From NCBI RefSeq assembly GCF_031180965.1, contig NZ_JAPSLH010000004.1:1-64000 (forward strand): a DNA stretch of 64,000 nucleotides, given 5' to 3'. A program made the position numbers and the translations under genes. Each line of letters begins with the position of its first letter. The stretch's first letter is position 1. Positions 58,208-64,000 of the stretch are shown one piece after another. The notes beneath the pieces were generated by a model. It saw only the letters and a program-made list of their open reading frames with translations. It was not told the DNA's origin and ran no database searches. The stretch comes from Chelativorans sp. (lineage in GTDB: Bacteria; Pseudomonadota; Alphaproteobacteria; Rhizobiales; Rhizobiaceae).

Positions 58208-59635
58208 ATGTTGGAGAATAGGAAGGCGGGCCGAGCCGGCAGAGGCGGCGCCCGTACGCCTGCGTTTCTTAAAAACCTGCGCGGCGTAAAGGACTGGAAG
58301 GAAGCCACCTCCTGGCTCGAATGGCGGGGCATCGAGGATATAGAGTGCATTGCGCCGGACCAAGCCGGCGTCGCGCGGGGCAAGATGATGCCCTCGAAGA
58401 AATTCACCTCCAACACCTCGCTTGCCCTGCCCTCCGCCGTCTTCATGGCGACGATCTCCGGAGAATACCCGGAGAACGGGAATGGCTTCACCTATCCGGA
58501 GGATGACGGCGACCTGAAGCTTGTGCCTGATCTGTCAACGCTCTCCGCAGTACCCTGGGAGTCGGACCCCACCGCTCAGGTCATCTGCGATCTCGTGCAT
58601 CAGGACGGCCGCGACGTGGAGTTCAGTCCGCGCGCCGTCCTGAAACGGGTCGTGGCGAAATATGCCGAGCAGGGCCTGAAGCCCATCGTGGCGCCGGAAA
58701 TCGAGTTCTATCTGGTGCACAAGAACCCCGATCCGGACTACCCCCTGACGCCGCCCGTCGGCCGCTCGGGCAGGCCGATCGGCGGCGGCCAGGGCTATTC
58801 CATCGCCGGCGTCAACGAGTTCGACGAGCTCATCGACGACATCTACCATTTCTCAGAGTCACAGGGCTTGGAGATCGACACGCTGATCCACGAGGAGGGC
58901 GCGGGACAGCTCGAGATCAATCTGCGCCACGGCGATCCGGTGGAGCTGGCCGACCAGGTCTTTCTCTTCAAGCGCACCATCCGCGAGGCGGCGCTGAAGC
59001 ATGATATGTATGCCACCTTCATGTCCAAGCCCATCCAGGGGCAGCCGGGCTCGGCCATGCATATCCATCAGTCTCTGGTCTCGGCCCGCACTGGGCGCAA
59101 CGTCTTCTCCGACGCAAAGGGGGATGAGACGGAGATCTTCCAACATTTCGTGGGCGGGCTGCAGCGGCACATCCCGAATGCGCTCATCATGCTCGCGCCC
59201 TATGTTAATTCCTATCGCCGCCTGGTGCAGGGCGGCTCGGCCCCGGTCAACACTCGCTGGGGCTACGATAACCGCACGACCGCATTCCGCGTGCCGCGCT
59301 CCGATCCTGCCTCCCGACGGGTCGAGAACCGCATCCCCTCCTCCGATGCCAACCCGTATCTTTCGCTCGCTGCCTCGCTCGCCTGCGGCCTGATAGGCAT
59401 CCTCGAAAAGATCAAGCCGGACGCGCCGGCGGTGACCGCGGTCAACACCAACCTCATCGAGCTGCCGCGGGGGCTCCTGGAAGCCGTCGCCCTTTTCGAA
59501 GCCGACACCACGCTGCGCGAGATCTTGGGCGAGAGCTTCGCCAGCACCTACGCCGCCATCAAGCGGGCCGAGTTCGAGACCTTCATGAAGGTCATCAGCC
59601 CCTGGGAGCGGGAGTATTTGCTGCTCAATGTGTGA
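58208..59635 (+). CDS. puuA: Glutamine synthetase family; gamma-glutamylputrescine synthetase-like
   Basis: The 475-residue protein starts MLENRKAGRAGRGGARTPAF and carries the glutamine-synthetase catalytic segments: metal-binding PEIEFYLV, HEEGAGQLEINL, the ATP-binding MHIHQSL region and the SDANPYLSLAASLACGL motif. PuuA-like members ligate glutamate to putrescine, the first step of the gamma-glutamylated putrescine pathway. Context supports this: potFGHI import genes lie on one side and a PuuB-like oxidase follows. A four-helix-bundle cassette now separates puuA from puuB. A relaxed specificity for other amines cannot be excluded. Confidence 0.82.
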   Translation: MLENRKAGRAGRGGARTPAFLKNLRGVKDWKEATSWLEWRGIEDIECIAPDQAGVARGKMMPSKKFTSNTSLALPSAVFMATISGEYPENGNGFTYPEDDGDLKLVPDLSTLSAVPWESDPTAQVICDLVHQDGRDVEFSPRAVLKRVVAKYAEQGLKPIVAPEIEFYLVHKNPDPDYPLTPPVGRSGRPIGGGQGYSIAGVNEFDELIDDIYHFSESQGLEIDTLIHEEGAGQLEINLRHGDPVELADQVFLFKRTIREAALKHDMYATFMSKPIQGQPGSAMHIHQSLVSARTGRNVFSDAKGDETEIFQHFVGGLQRHIPNALIMLAPYVNSYRRLVQGGSAPVNTRWGYDNRTTAFRVPRSDPASRRVENRIPSSDANPYLSLAASLACGLIGILEKIKPDAPAVTAVNTNLIELPRGLLEAVALFEADTTLREILGESFASTYAAIKRAEFETFMKVISPWEREYLLLNV

Positions 59636-59640
59636 GATAA

Positions 59641-59667
59641 GGGCAGTAGGGCAGTAGGGCAGTAGGG
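59641..59667. repeat. Left tandem octamer array (GGGCAGTA)3
   Basis: Three perfect copies of GGGCAGTA (59641-59648, 59649-59656, 59657-59664) plus GGG follow the puuA stop by 5 bases. The next bases (AAAGA, then ATG at 59673) make the final GGG part of the ribosome site of the four-helix gene. The unit is the reverse complement of the array on the other side of that gene. Confidence 0.9.
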
Positions 59668-59672
59668 AAAGA

Positions 59673-60041
59673 ATGCCGATGCCGATCGATTCGTACAAGG
59701 ACCTGGTCGTCTGGCAGCAGGCAATGGATTTGGCTGTCGCAGCCTATGGCCTGACACGAAATTGGCCAAAAGACGAATTGTACGGCCTGACGGCCCAAGT
59801 GCGTAGGGCTGCAAGTTCAGTGCCGGCAAATATTGCGGAAGGCTACGGGCGCGAGAACCGCGGCTCGTACCAGCAGTTCCTTAGAATTGCGCAAGGGTCA
59901 CTAAAGGAGCTGGAGACGCATCTCCTGATTGCGCAACGCGTCGGGATCGTTCCAACCGAAGCCACTGCAGAGCTGATGGCTGATAGCGAGAGCGTCGGAA
60001 AGCTCTTGCGCCTTCTGATCCGCAAACTCGCTGATGAGTAG
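59673..60041 (+). CDS. Four-helix-bundle (IVP/S23 family) protein in an octamer-flanked cassette
   Basis: This 122-residue protein belongs to the four-helix-bundle family first known from intervening sequences in 23S rRNA genes. It has the typical SYKDLVVWQQAMDLA, then the conserved QVRRAASSVPANIAEGYGRE and the FLRIAQGSLKELETHLLIA helix. It is a free-standing gene here, not inside an rRNA gene. Base composition is less GC-rich than its neighbours. It interrupts the puuA-puuB pair and is flanked by GGGCAGTA x3 and the inverted TACTGCCC x6, so the block 59641-60103 looks like a mobile cassette. Function is unknown; nucleic-acid or protein binding is suggested for relatives. Confidence 0.88.
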   Translation: MPMPIDSYKDLVVWQQAMDLAVAAYGLTRNWPKDELYGLTAQVRRAASSVPANIAEGYGRENRGSYQQFLRIAQGSLKELETHLLIAQRVGIVPTEATAELMADSESVGKLLRLLIRKLADE

Positions 60042-60047
60042 CACTCC

Positions 60048-60103
60048 TACTGCCCTACTGCCCTACTGCCCTACTGCCCTACTGCCCTACTGCCCCACTC
60101 CCC
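60048..60103. repeat. Right tandem octamer array (TACTGCCC)6, inverted to the left array
   Basis: Six perfect copies of TACTGCCC (60048-60095) follow the four-helix gene by 6 bases and are trailed by a degenerate copy (CACTCCCC, 60096-60103). A partial unit (CACTCC) precedes them. The unit is the exact reverse complement of GGGCAGTA, so the gene lies inside inverted arrays of unequal length (3 and 6). Confidence 0.95.
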
Positions 60104-60123
60104 AAACCCGACCGCTATCGCTC

Positions 60124-61395
60124 ATGATCTCCCCCGGCTACTCCTGGTATGAGGCGACGGTCGGCGAGCGGCCGGAATACCCGCCGCTCGAGGGCGACAT
60201 CAGGGCCGACGTGGCAATCGTAGGTGGCGGGTTCACCGGCCTGTCGGCGGCGGCGCACCTCGCAAAGGCGGGCGTCGACGTCGTGCTTGTCGAGGCCAAT
60301 CGAGTGGGCGACGGCGCCTCGGGCCGCAATGGCGGCCAGCTCGGAACCGGTCAAAGGGACTGGCCGGAGGAGCTCGAAACCGAGCTCGGCTTCGCCCGCT
60401 CGAAGGCGCTGTTCGACCTAGCGGAGGAGGCGAAAGCGCATCTCCTCGAATTCGCGCAGGCAAACGGCATCGAGATCGACTATGTGGCCGGCCACCTCTC
60501 GGTGGCGCATAAGCGGCGCTATGTGGATGCGTATCGGGCGCATGCGGACATCATGCGCGAGCGCTATTCCTACCCGCATATCAAGTTCATGGATGCGAAG
60601 GAGACCGCCGAGCGCCTGGGCTCGACCCGCTATTTCGGCGGCGTCCGCGACACCGGAACGGGCCATATCCATCCGCTGAAACTGGTGGTCGGCACGGCAA
60701 GAGTAGCCGCCGCGGCCGGCGCTCGGCTCTTCGAGCATACGAAGGCGACGGGGCTTTCTTCAGCGGGCGGAAAAGTGCAGGTCGCCACGTCCCGCGGGAT
60801 CGTGACGGCGGACAAGTGCCTCGTGGCCACCGACGCCTATGATGCCGATCTGGAGCCGACCACCGCCGCCCACCTCTTGCCGATCGGCTCATTCATCGGC
60901 GCCACGGTGCCGCTCGGCGATGACAGCCGGGTGCTGCCCGGCGGCGAAAGCGTGGACGATTCCCGCTTCGTCGTCCGCTATTTCCGCAGGTCCACGGATG
61001 GGCGGCTGCTTTTCGGCGGACGCGAGGTCTATTCACGGGCAAGCCCGAGGGAGATCAGGGCGCAGATCGGGCGCCAGATCGCCGACGTATATCCCTTTCT
61101 CAGGAATGTGGAGATCACCCATGCCTGGGGCGGCTTCGTGGGCATCACCATGCCGCGCCGGCTCTTCGTGCGCGAGGTGATGCCCAATGTGATCGCCGCC
61201 GGCGGCTATTCCGGCCATGGCGTGATGCTCGCCAATTTCATGGGCCGGCTCTATGCCGAGGCGGTCGCCGGCAATCGCGACCGGCTGAAGCTCTTGGAAG
61301 ATTTGAGGATCCCGCCCTTTCCCGGGGGGCCGCGCCTCCGCCACGCGCTGCTCTTCCTGGCTCTCAACTGGTACGCGCTGCGCGACCGAATCTAG
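60124..61395 (+). CDS. puuB: FAD-dependent oxidase; gamma-glutamylputrescine oxidase-like
   Basis: This 423-residue DAO-family flavoprotein starts MISPGYSWYEATVGERPEYPPL, with the Rossmann motif VAIVGGGFTGLSAAAHLA at residues about 30-48 and the characteristic GASGRNGGQLGTGQ. C-terminal VEITHAWGGFVGITMPRRL and YSGHGVMLANFMG match PuuB/OrdL-type oxidases. It would oxidise gamma-glutamylputrescine to the aldehyde. The next enzyme, an aldehyde dehydrogenase, is encoded 0.8 kb away on the opposite strand. An in-frame ATG at 60034 would add an octapeptide repeat translated from the octamer array and is judged spurious. Confidence 0.85.
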   Translation: MISPGYSWYEATVGERPEYPPLEGDIRADVAIVGGGFTGLSAAAHLAKAGVDVVLVEANRVGDGASGRNGGQLGTGQRDWPEELETELGFARSKALFDLAEEAKAHLLEFAQANGIEIDYVAGHLSVAHKRRYVDAYRAHADIMRERYSYPHIKFMDAKETAERLGSTRYFGGVRDTGTGHIHPLKLVVGTARVAAAAGARLFEHTKATGLSSAGGKVQVATSRGIVTADKCLVATDAYDADLEPTTAAHLLPIGSFIGATVPLGDDSRVLPGGESVDDSRFVVRYFRRSTDGRLLFGGREVYSRASPREIRAQIGRQIADVYPFLRNVEITHAWGGFVGITMPRRLFVREVMPNVIAAGGYSGHGVMLANFMGRLYAEAVAGNRDRLKLLEDLRIPPFPGGPRLRHALLFLALNWYALRDRI

Positions 61396-61438
61396 GCTGA
61401 CGGATCTGCCGCTTCACACCTCCTTGGCGAGGAGGACG

Positions 61439-62185
61439 TCAGACGCATCGGCCGCCATCCACCTCGAGCGCCACGCCGGTGATGAACTCTGCCTCATCGG
61501 AGACGAGCCACAGGGCCGCATTGGCGATATCGAGCGGCTGCGACAGGCGGCCAAGCGGAACGGTGGCGCGGAACTGGGCGCGCCGCTCCGGCGTGTCCTC
61601 GCCCAGGAAAAGACCAAGCATCCCGGTCTCGCCGGCAACCGGACACAGGCAATTGACGCGGATTTTCCTCGGCGCCAGTTCCACGGCCATGGACTTGGTG
61701 GCGGTGATCGCCCAGCCCTTCGAGGCATTGTACCAGGTGAGGCCGGGACGAGGCCTCAGGCCCGCGGTCGACGCGGTGGTGAGGATGCATCCGCCGCCCT
61801 GCGCCTCCATCACCGGCACCACGGCCAGCGCGGCGTAATAGATCGCCTTCATGTTGACGGCGGTGATCCGGTCGAAGGTCTGCTCATCCACCTCGAGCAT
61901 GTCGCCATTGCGGTGGCTGTAGCCGGCATTGTTGACCATGATGTCGACGCGCCCATGCGCATTCATCGCCGCTGCAATCATCTCTTCGACAGCGGCTTTT
62001 TGCGAGACATCGACGGCTAGGGGCAGCGCCGCCGAGCCGATCTCCTTCGCCACCCGTTCGGCGCCCTCGCCGTTCAGGTCCGCGATCACGACCTTCGCCC
62101 CCTCGTCCGCGAAGCGCCGGGCCATGGCCTCGCCGAAGCCCGACGCGGCACCTGTGATGACTGCTACCTTGTCCTTGAGCCGCAA
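61439..62185 (-). CDS. Short-chain dehydrogenase/reductase
   Basis: The 248-residue classical SDR has the TGAASGFGEAM cofactor loop, NNAG, the catalytic serine in TTASTAG and the YNASK (Y-x3-K) pair. The start is a TTG at 62185 (LRLKDKVAVIT) with a GGAGG site upstream; the frame is open further, but family residues begin here. It lies 34 bp downstream of the aldehyde dehydrogenase gene, and both point toward puuB. It may reduce or oxidise an intermediate of polyamine or amine breakdown, but no specific substrate can be named. Confidence 0.87.
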   Translation of the reverse strand: MRLKDKVAVITGAASGFGEAMARRFADEGAKVVIADLNGEGAERVAKEIGSAALPLAVDVSQKAAVEEMIAAAMNAHGRVDIMVNNAGYSHRNGDMLEVDEQTFDRITAVNMKAIYYAALAVVPVMEAQGGGCILTTASTAGLRPRPGLTWYNASKGWAITATKSMAVELAPRKIRVNCLCPVAGETGMLGLFLGEDTPERRAQFRATVPLGRLSQPLDIANAALWLVSDEAEFITGVALEVDGGRCV

Positions 62186-62219
62186 TGCTCCGCCCTCCCC
62201 TTCTCTCCATGTCCTGACA

Positions 62220-63692
62220 TCAGCCGTGATTGAACACGATGGTCTTGGTGGCCGACATGTCGAAGAGCGCCTCGAAGCCCTTCTCGCGGCCATGGCCGGA
62301 TTTCTTGAAGCCGCCGAAGGGCAGTTCAACGCCGCCGCCCGCGCCATAGGCGTTCACATAGACTTGCCCGGCGCGGACGCGCTTGGCCACCCGATGCTGG
62401 CGGGCGCCGTCACGCGTCCAAACGCCGGCCACGAGCCCGTATTCCGTATGGTTGGCAAGGCGCACCGCTTCCGCCTCATCCTCGAAGGGGAACAGCGAGA
62501 GCACCGGCCCAAAGACCTCTTCCTGAGCCAGCGCCGAATCCGGATCCACCTCTCCGAAAAGCACGGGCGCGTAGTAGAAGCCGGACTGCGGCGCGCCCGG
62601 ATCGATGCGGCCGCGCGACAGGACAGGCAGGCCGGTCTCTTCGGCGGCGCGCACATAGGCTTCGACGCGCTGTTTCTGGGCGAGGGTTATGAGCGGCCCC
62701 AGATCGAGATCCGCATCGTGCGGGCCGGCGGTGAGCGCGGCGAACCGCTCGGCAAGCGCGGCGGCAAGCTTTTCGTAGATCGGCTTCTCGATCAGCACGC
62801 GGCTGCCGGCCGAGCATGTCTGGCCGCCATTCTGGATGATGGCGTTCACCAGCACCGGCAGGGCGGCGTCGAGGTCAGCATCGGCGAAAACGATCTGCGG
62901 AGACTTGCCGCCGAGCTCCATTGTCACGCCGCGATTGTTGATGGCAGCAGCCTGCTGGATGGCGGTCCCGGTCGCGGGCGAGCCGGTGAAGGTGACGTAG
63001 TCGACCATCGGATGCGCCGAAACCGCCGCGCCCGCCGTGCCGCCATAGCCCGTCACCACATTGAACACGCCGGCCGGAATTCCCGCCTCCAGCGCCAGCT
63101 CGGCAATGCGGATCGTGGTGAGCGAGGCATCCTCCGCCGGCTTGACCACCAAGGTATTGCCCATGGCGAGCGCTGCCCCCGCCACGCGGGCGAGGATCTG
63201 CAGGGGATAGTTCCAGGGAATGATCCCGGCGACCACGCCATGCGGCTCGCGCAGGGTGAGCGCGGTGTAGCCTTCCAGAAAGGGAATGGTGTCGCCGTGG
63301 ATCTTGTCCGCCGCGCCGCCATAGAACTCGTAATAACGGAGCGCGGCGGCGACATCGGCCTTGCCCTGGCGGATCGGCTTTCCGGTATCGCGCGATTCGA
63401 GCGCGGCGAGTTCCTCCGCGTTCTTCTCCACCAGCAGGCCGAGCCGCGTCAGGCAGCGGCCACGCTCGAACGCCGGCATGCGGCTCCATGGCCCGTCAAA
63501 GGCGGCGCGCGCCGCACGCATGGCGCGGTCCACATCGGCCGCACCCGATGCGGGAATGGAGGCGAAAACCCGGCCGTCCGACGGGCAGACGACGTCGATC
63601 CTCTCGCCGGACAGCGCGTCCATCGGCCGGCCCTCGATCACCTGCATGAAGGCGCGTCCTTCGGCCACCGTTCTCGATAGGTGAGTGCCCAT
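62220..63692 (-). CDS. Aldehyde dehydrogenase (NAD(P)+), PuuC/betaine-aldehyde type
   Basis: This 490-residue ALDH begins MGTHLSRTVAEGRAFMQV and carries all core motifs: FTGSPATGTAI, the catalytic Glu in MELGGKSPQIVF and the catalytic Cys in GQTCSAGSR. The EVFGPVLSLFPF and GGFKKSGHGREKG segments are present. Similar enzymes oxidise gamma-glutamyl-gamma-aminobutyraldehyde (PuuC) or related aminoaldehydes, which fits the neighbouring puuA and puuB. The start at 63692 has a GGAG site. It precedes the SDR gene on the minus strand and is divergent from zwf. Confidence 0.9.
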   Translation of the reverse strand: MGTHLSRTVAEGRAFMQVIEGRPMDALSGERIDVVCPSDGRVFASIPASGAADVDRAMRAARAAFDGPWSRMPAFERGRCLTRLGLLVEKNAEELAALESRDTGKPIRQGKADVAAALRYYEFYGGAADKIHGDTIPFLEGYTALTLREPHGVVAGIIPWNYPLQILARVAGAALAMGNTLVVKPAEDASLTTIRIAELALEAGIPAGVFNVVTGYGGTAGAAVSAHPMVDYVTFTGSPATGTAIQQAAAINNRGVTMELGGKSPQIVFADADLDAALPVLVNAIIQNGGQTCSAGSRVLIEKPIYEKLAAALAERFAALTAGPHDADLDLGPLITLAQKQRVEAYVRAAEETGLPVLSRGRIDPGAPQSGFYYAPVLFGEVDPDSALAQEEVFGPVLSLFPFEDEAEAVRLANHTEYGLVAGVWTRDGARQHRVAKRVRAGQVYVNAYGAGGGVELPFGGFKKSGHGREKGFEALFDMSATKTIVFNHG

Positions 63693-63895
63693 ACTTCCGC
63701 TCCAGTTGCGCGCGAGCCGAGACCAGGAAAAGGTCATCGTGCTTGCATGCTCTCGGCATAAGCCTATCTTGCGCGCCCAGATGCGGAAAGGCCGCTTTTT
63801 TGCTGCGCTGCGGCAAAAAGGCGGCAGGCAGCCTCTGGCGCTGCTAAATCGATTAGACTATCTAGCGGCCACGGCGAGGAATGGACGCAAAGCGG

Positions 63896-64000
63896 ATGAC
63901 GAGCCAGACAATACCGGTCGAACCCTTCGATATCGTGGTCTTCGGGGCCACGGGCGACCTGTGCGAACGCAAGCTCTTGCCTGCGCTGTATCAGCGCCAG
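63896..64000 (+). CDS. zwf: Glucose-6-phosphate 1-dehydrogenase, N-terminal fragment
   Basis: The visible 35 codons read [20 protein letters not shown] followed by [15 protein letters not shown], the start of the Rossmann dinucleotide-binding motif and the conserved [15 protein letters not shown] of G6PDH. The enzyme makes 6-phosphogluconolactone and NADPH. The gene is cut by the window edge. An in-frame ATG at 63881 is next to a GAGGA site and could be the true start, adding five residues. Confidence 0.85.
   Translation, partial: MTSQTIPVEPFDIVVFGATGDLCERKLLPALYQRQ

Noticed and set aside
60034-60123. Extended PuuB start giving an N-terminal ALLPYCPT octapeptide repeat
   Set aside because: The octamer array happens to be open in frame; the extension is not part of the oxidase family, and a proper start lies at 60124.

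Overview
This 64 kb window is high-GC, densely coded chromosomal DNA of an alphaproteobacterium, most likely a member of the Hyphomicrobiales/Rhizobiales close to the Phyllobacteriaceae (Mesorhizobium/Chelativorans-like). This rests on the order murA - DUF2948 - hisD - UPF0262 - low-Mr phosphatase - infA - maf - yacG, many binding-protein ABC transporters, a phasin, DUF1127 and DUF2585 proteins, a tRNA-His without an encoded G-1 and with A73, and CtrA-, EcfG- and Irr-like regulatory sites. No rRNA, CRISPR array, prophage or classical transposon is visible.

Layout. (1) 0.4-5.5 kb: a minus-strand sugar-type ABC transporter (two permeases, one ATPase) behind a D-tartrate dehydratase and a uronate-dehydrogenase-like enzyme, suggesting sugar-acid use. 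(2) 5.5-14.2 kb: ilvD, a RidA protein, a frameshifted pyridoxamine-pyruvate transaminase gene and a five-gene peptide-type ABC transporter, all minus strand. (3) 14.3-19.3 kb: the starvation cluster prkA - DUF444 - spoVR behind a textbook EcfG general-stress promoter. (4) 19.5-23.7 kb: an EamA exporter, a lipid-kinase-like protein, a mannose-1-phosphate guanylyltransferase/isomerase and a small SMR-like protein. (5) 23.7-29.9 kb: a second sugar-type ABC transporter with an SDR and D-erythronate dehydrogenase. (6) 30-36 kb: tRNA-Thr and the conserved murA-to-yacG housekeeping block. (7) 36-41 kb: DUF1127 and LysR genes, an aminoglycoside-phosphotransferase-like gene, a frameshifted DUF2585 gene, xseA, tRNA-His and a phasin with paired TGC-N3-GCA operators. 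(8) 41.6-46.1 kb: a 1509-residue PAS histidine kinase preceded by a perfect CtrA box. (9) 46.2-53.3 kb: a ferric-iron ABC transporter behind a perfect Irr-like palindrome, acetoacetyl-CoA synthetase and an AsmA-like protein. (10) 53.3-63.7 kb: potFGHI polyamine uptake, a pseudo-receiver protein, and gamma-glutamylputrescine-type enzymes (GS-like ligase, FAD oxidase, aldehyde dehydrogenase) plus an SDR. (11) The start of zwf at the right edge.

The genes work together mainly as uptake-plus-catabolism modules for sugar acids, peptides or a vitamin-B6-like amine, polyamines and iron, set among housekeeping, stress and cell-cycle genes. The most unusual item is a four-helix-bundle (IVP/S23 family) gene at 59.67-60.04 kb. 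It sits between the two putrescine enzymes and is bracketed by inverted arrays of one octamer (GGGCAGTA x3 on the left, TACTGCCC x6 on the right). It looks like a small insertion cassette and is the best candidate for an undescribed element. Two genes, the transaminase and DUF2585, each carry one apparent single-base indel, which may be real or may be assembly errors.
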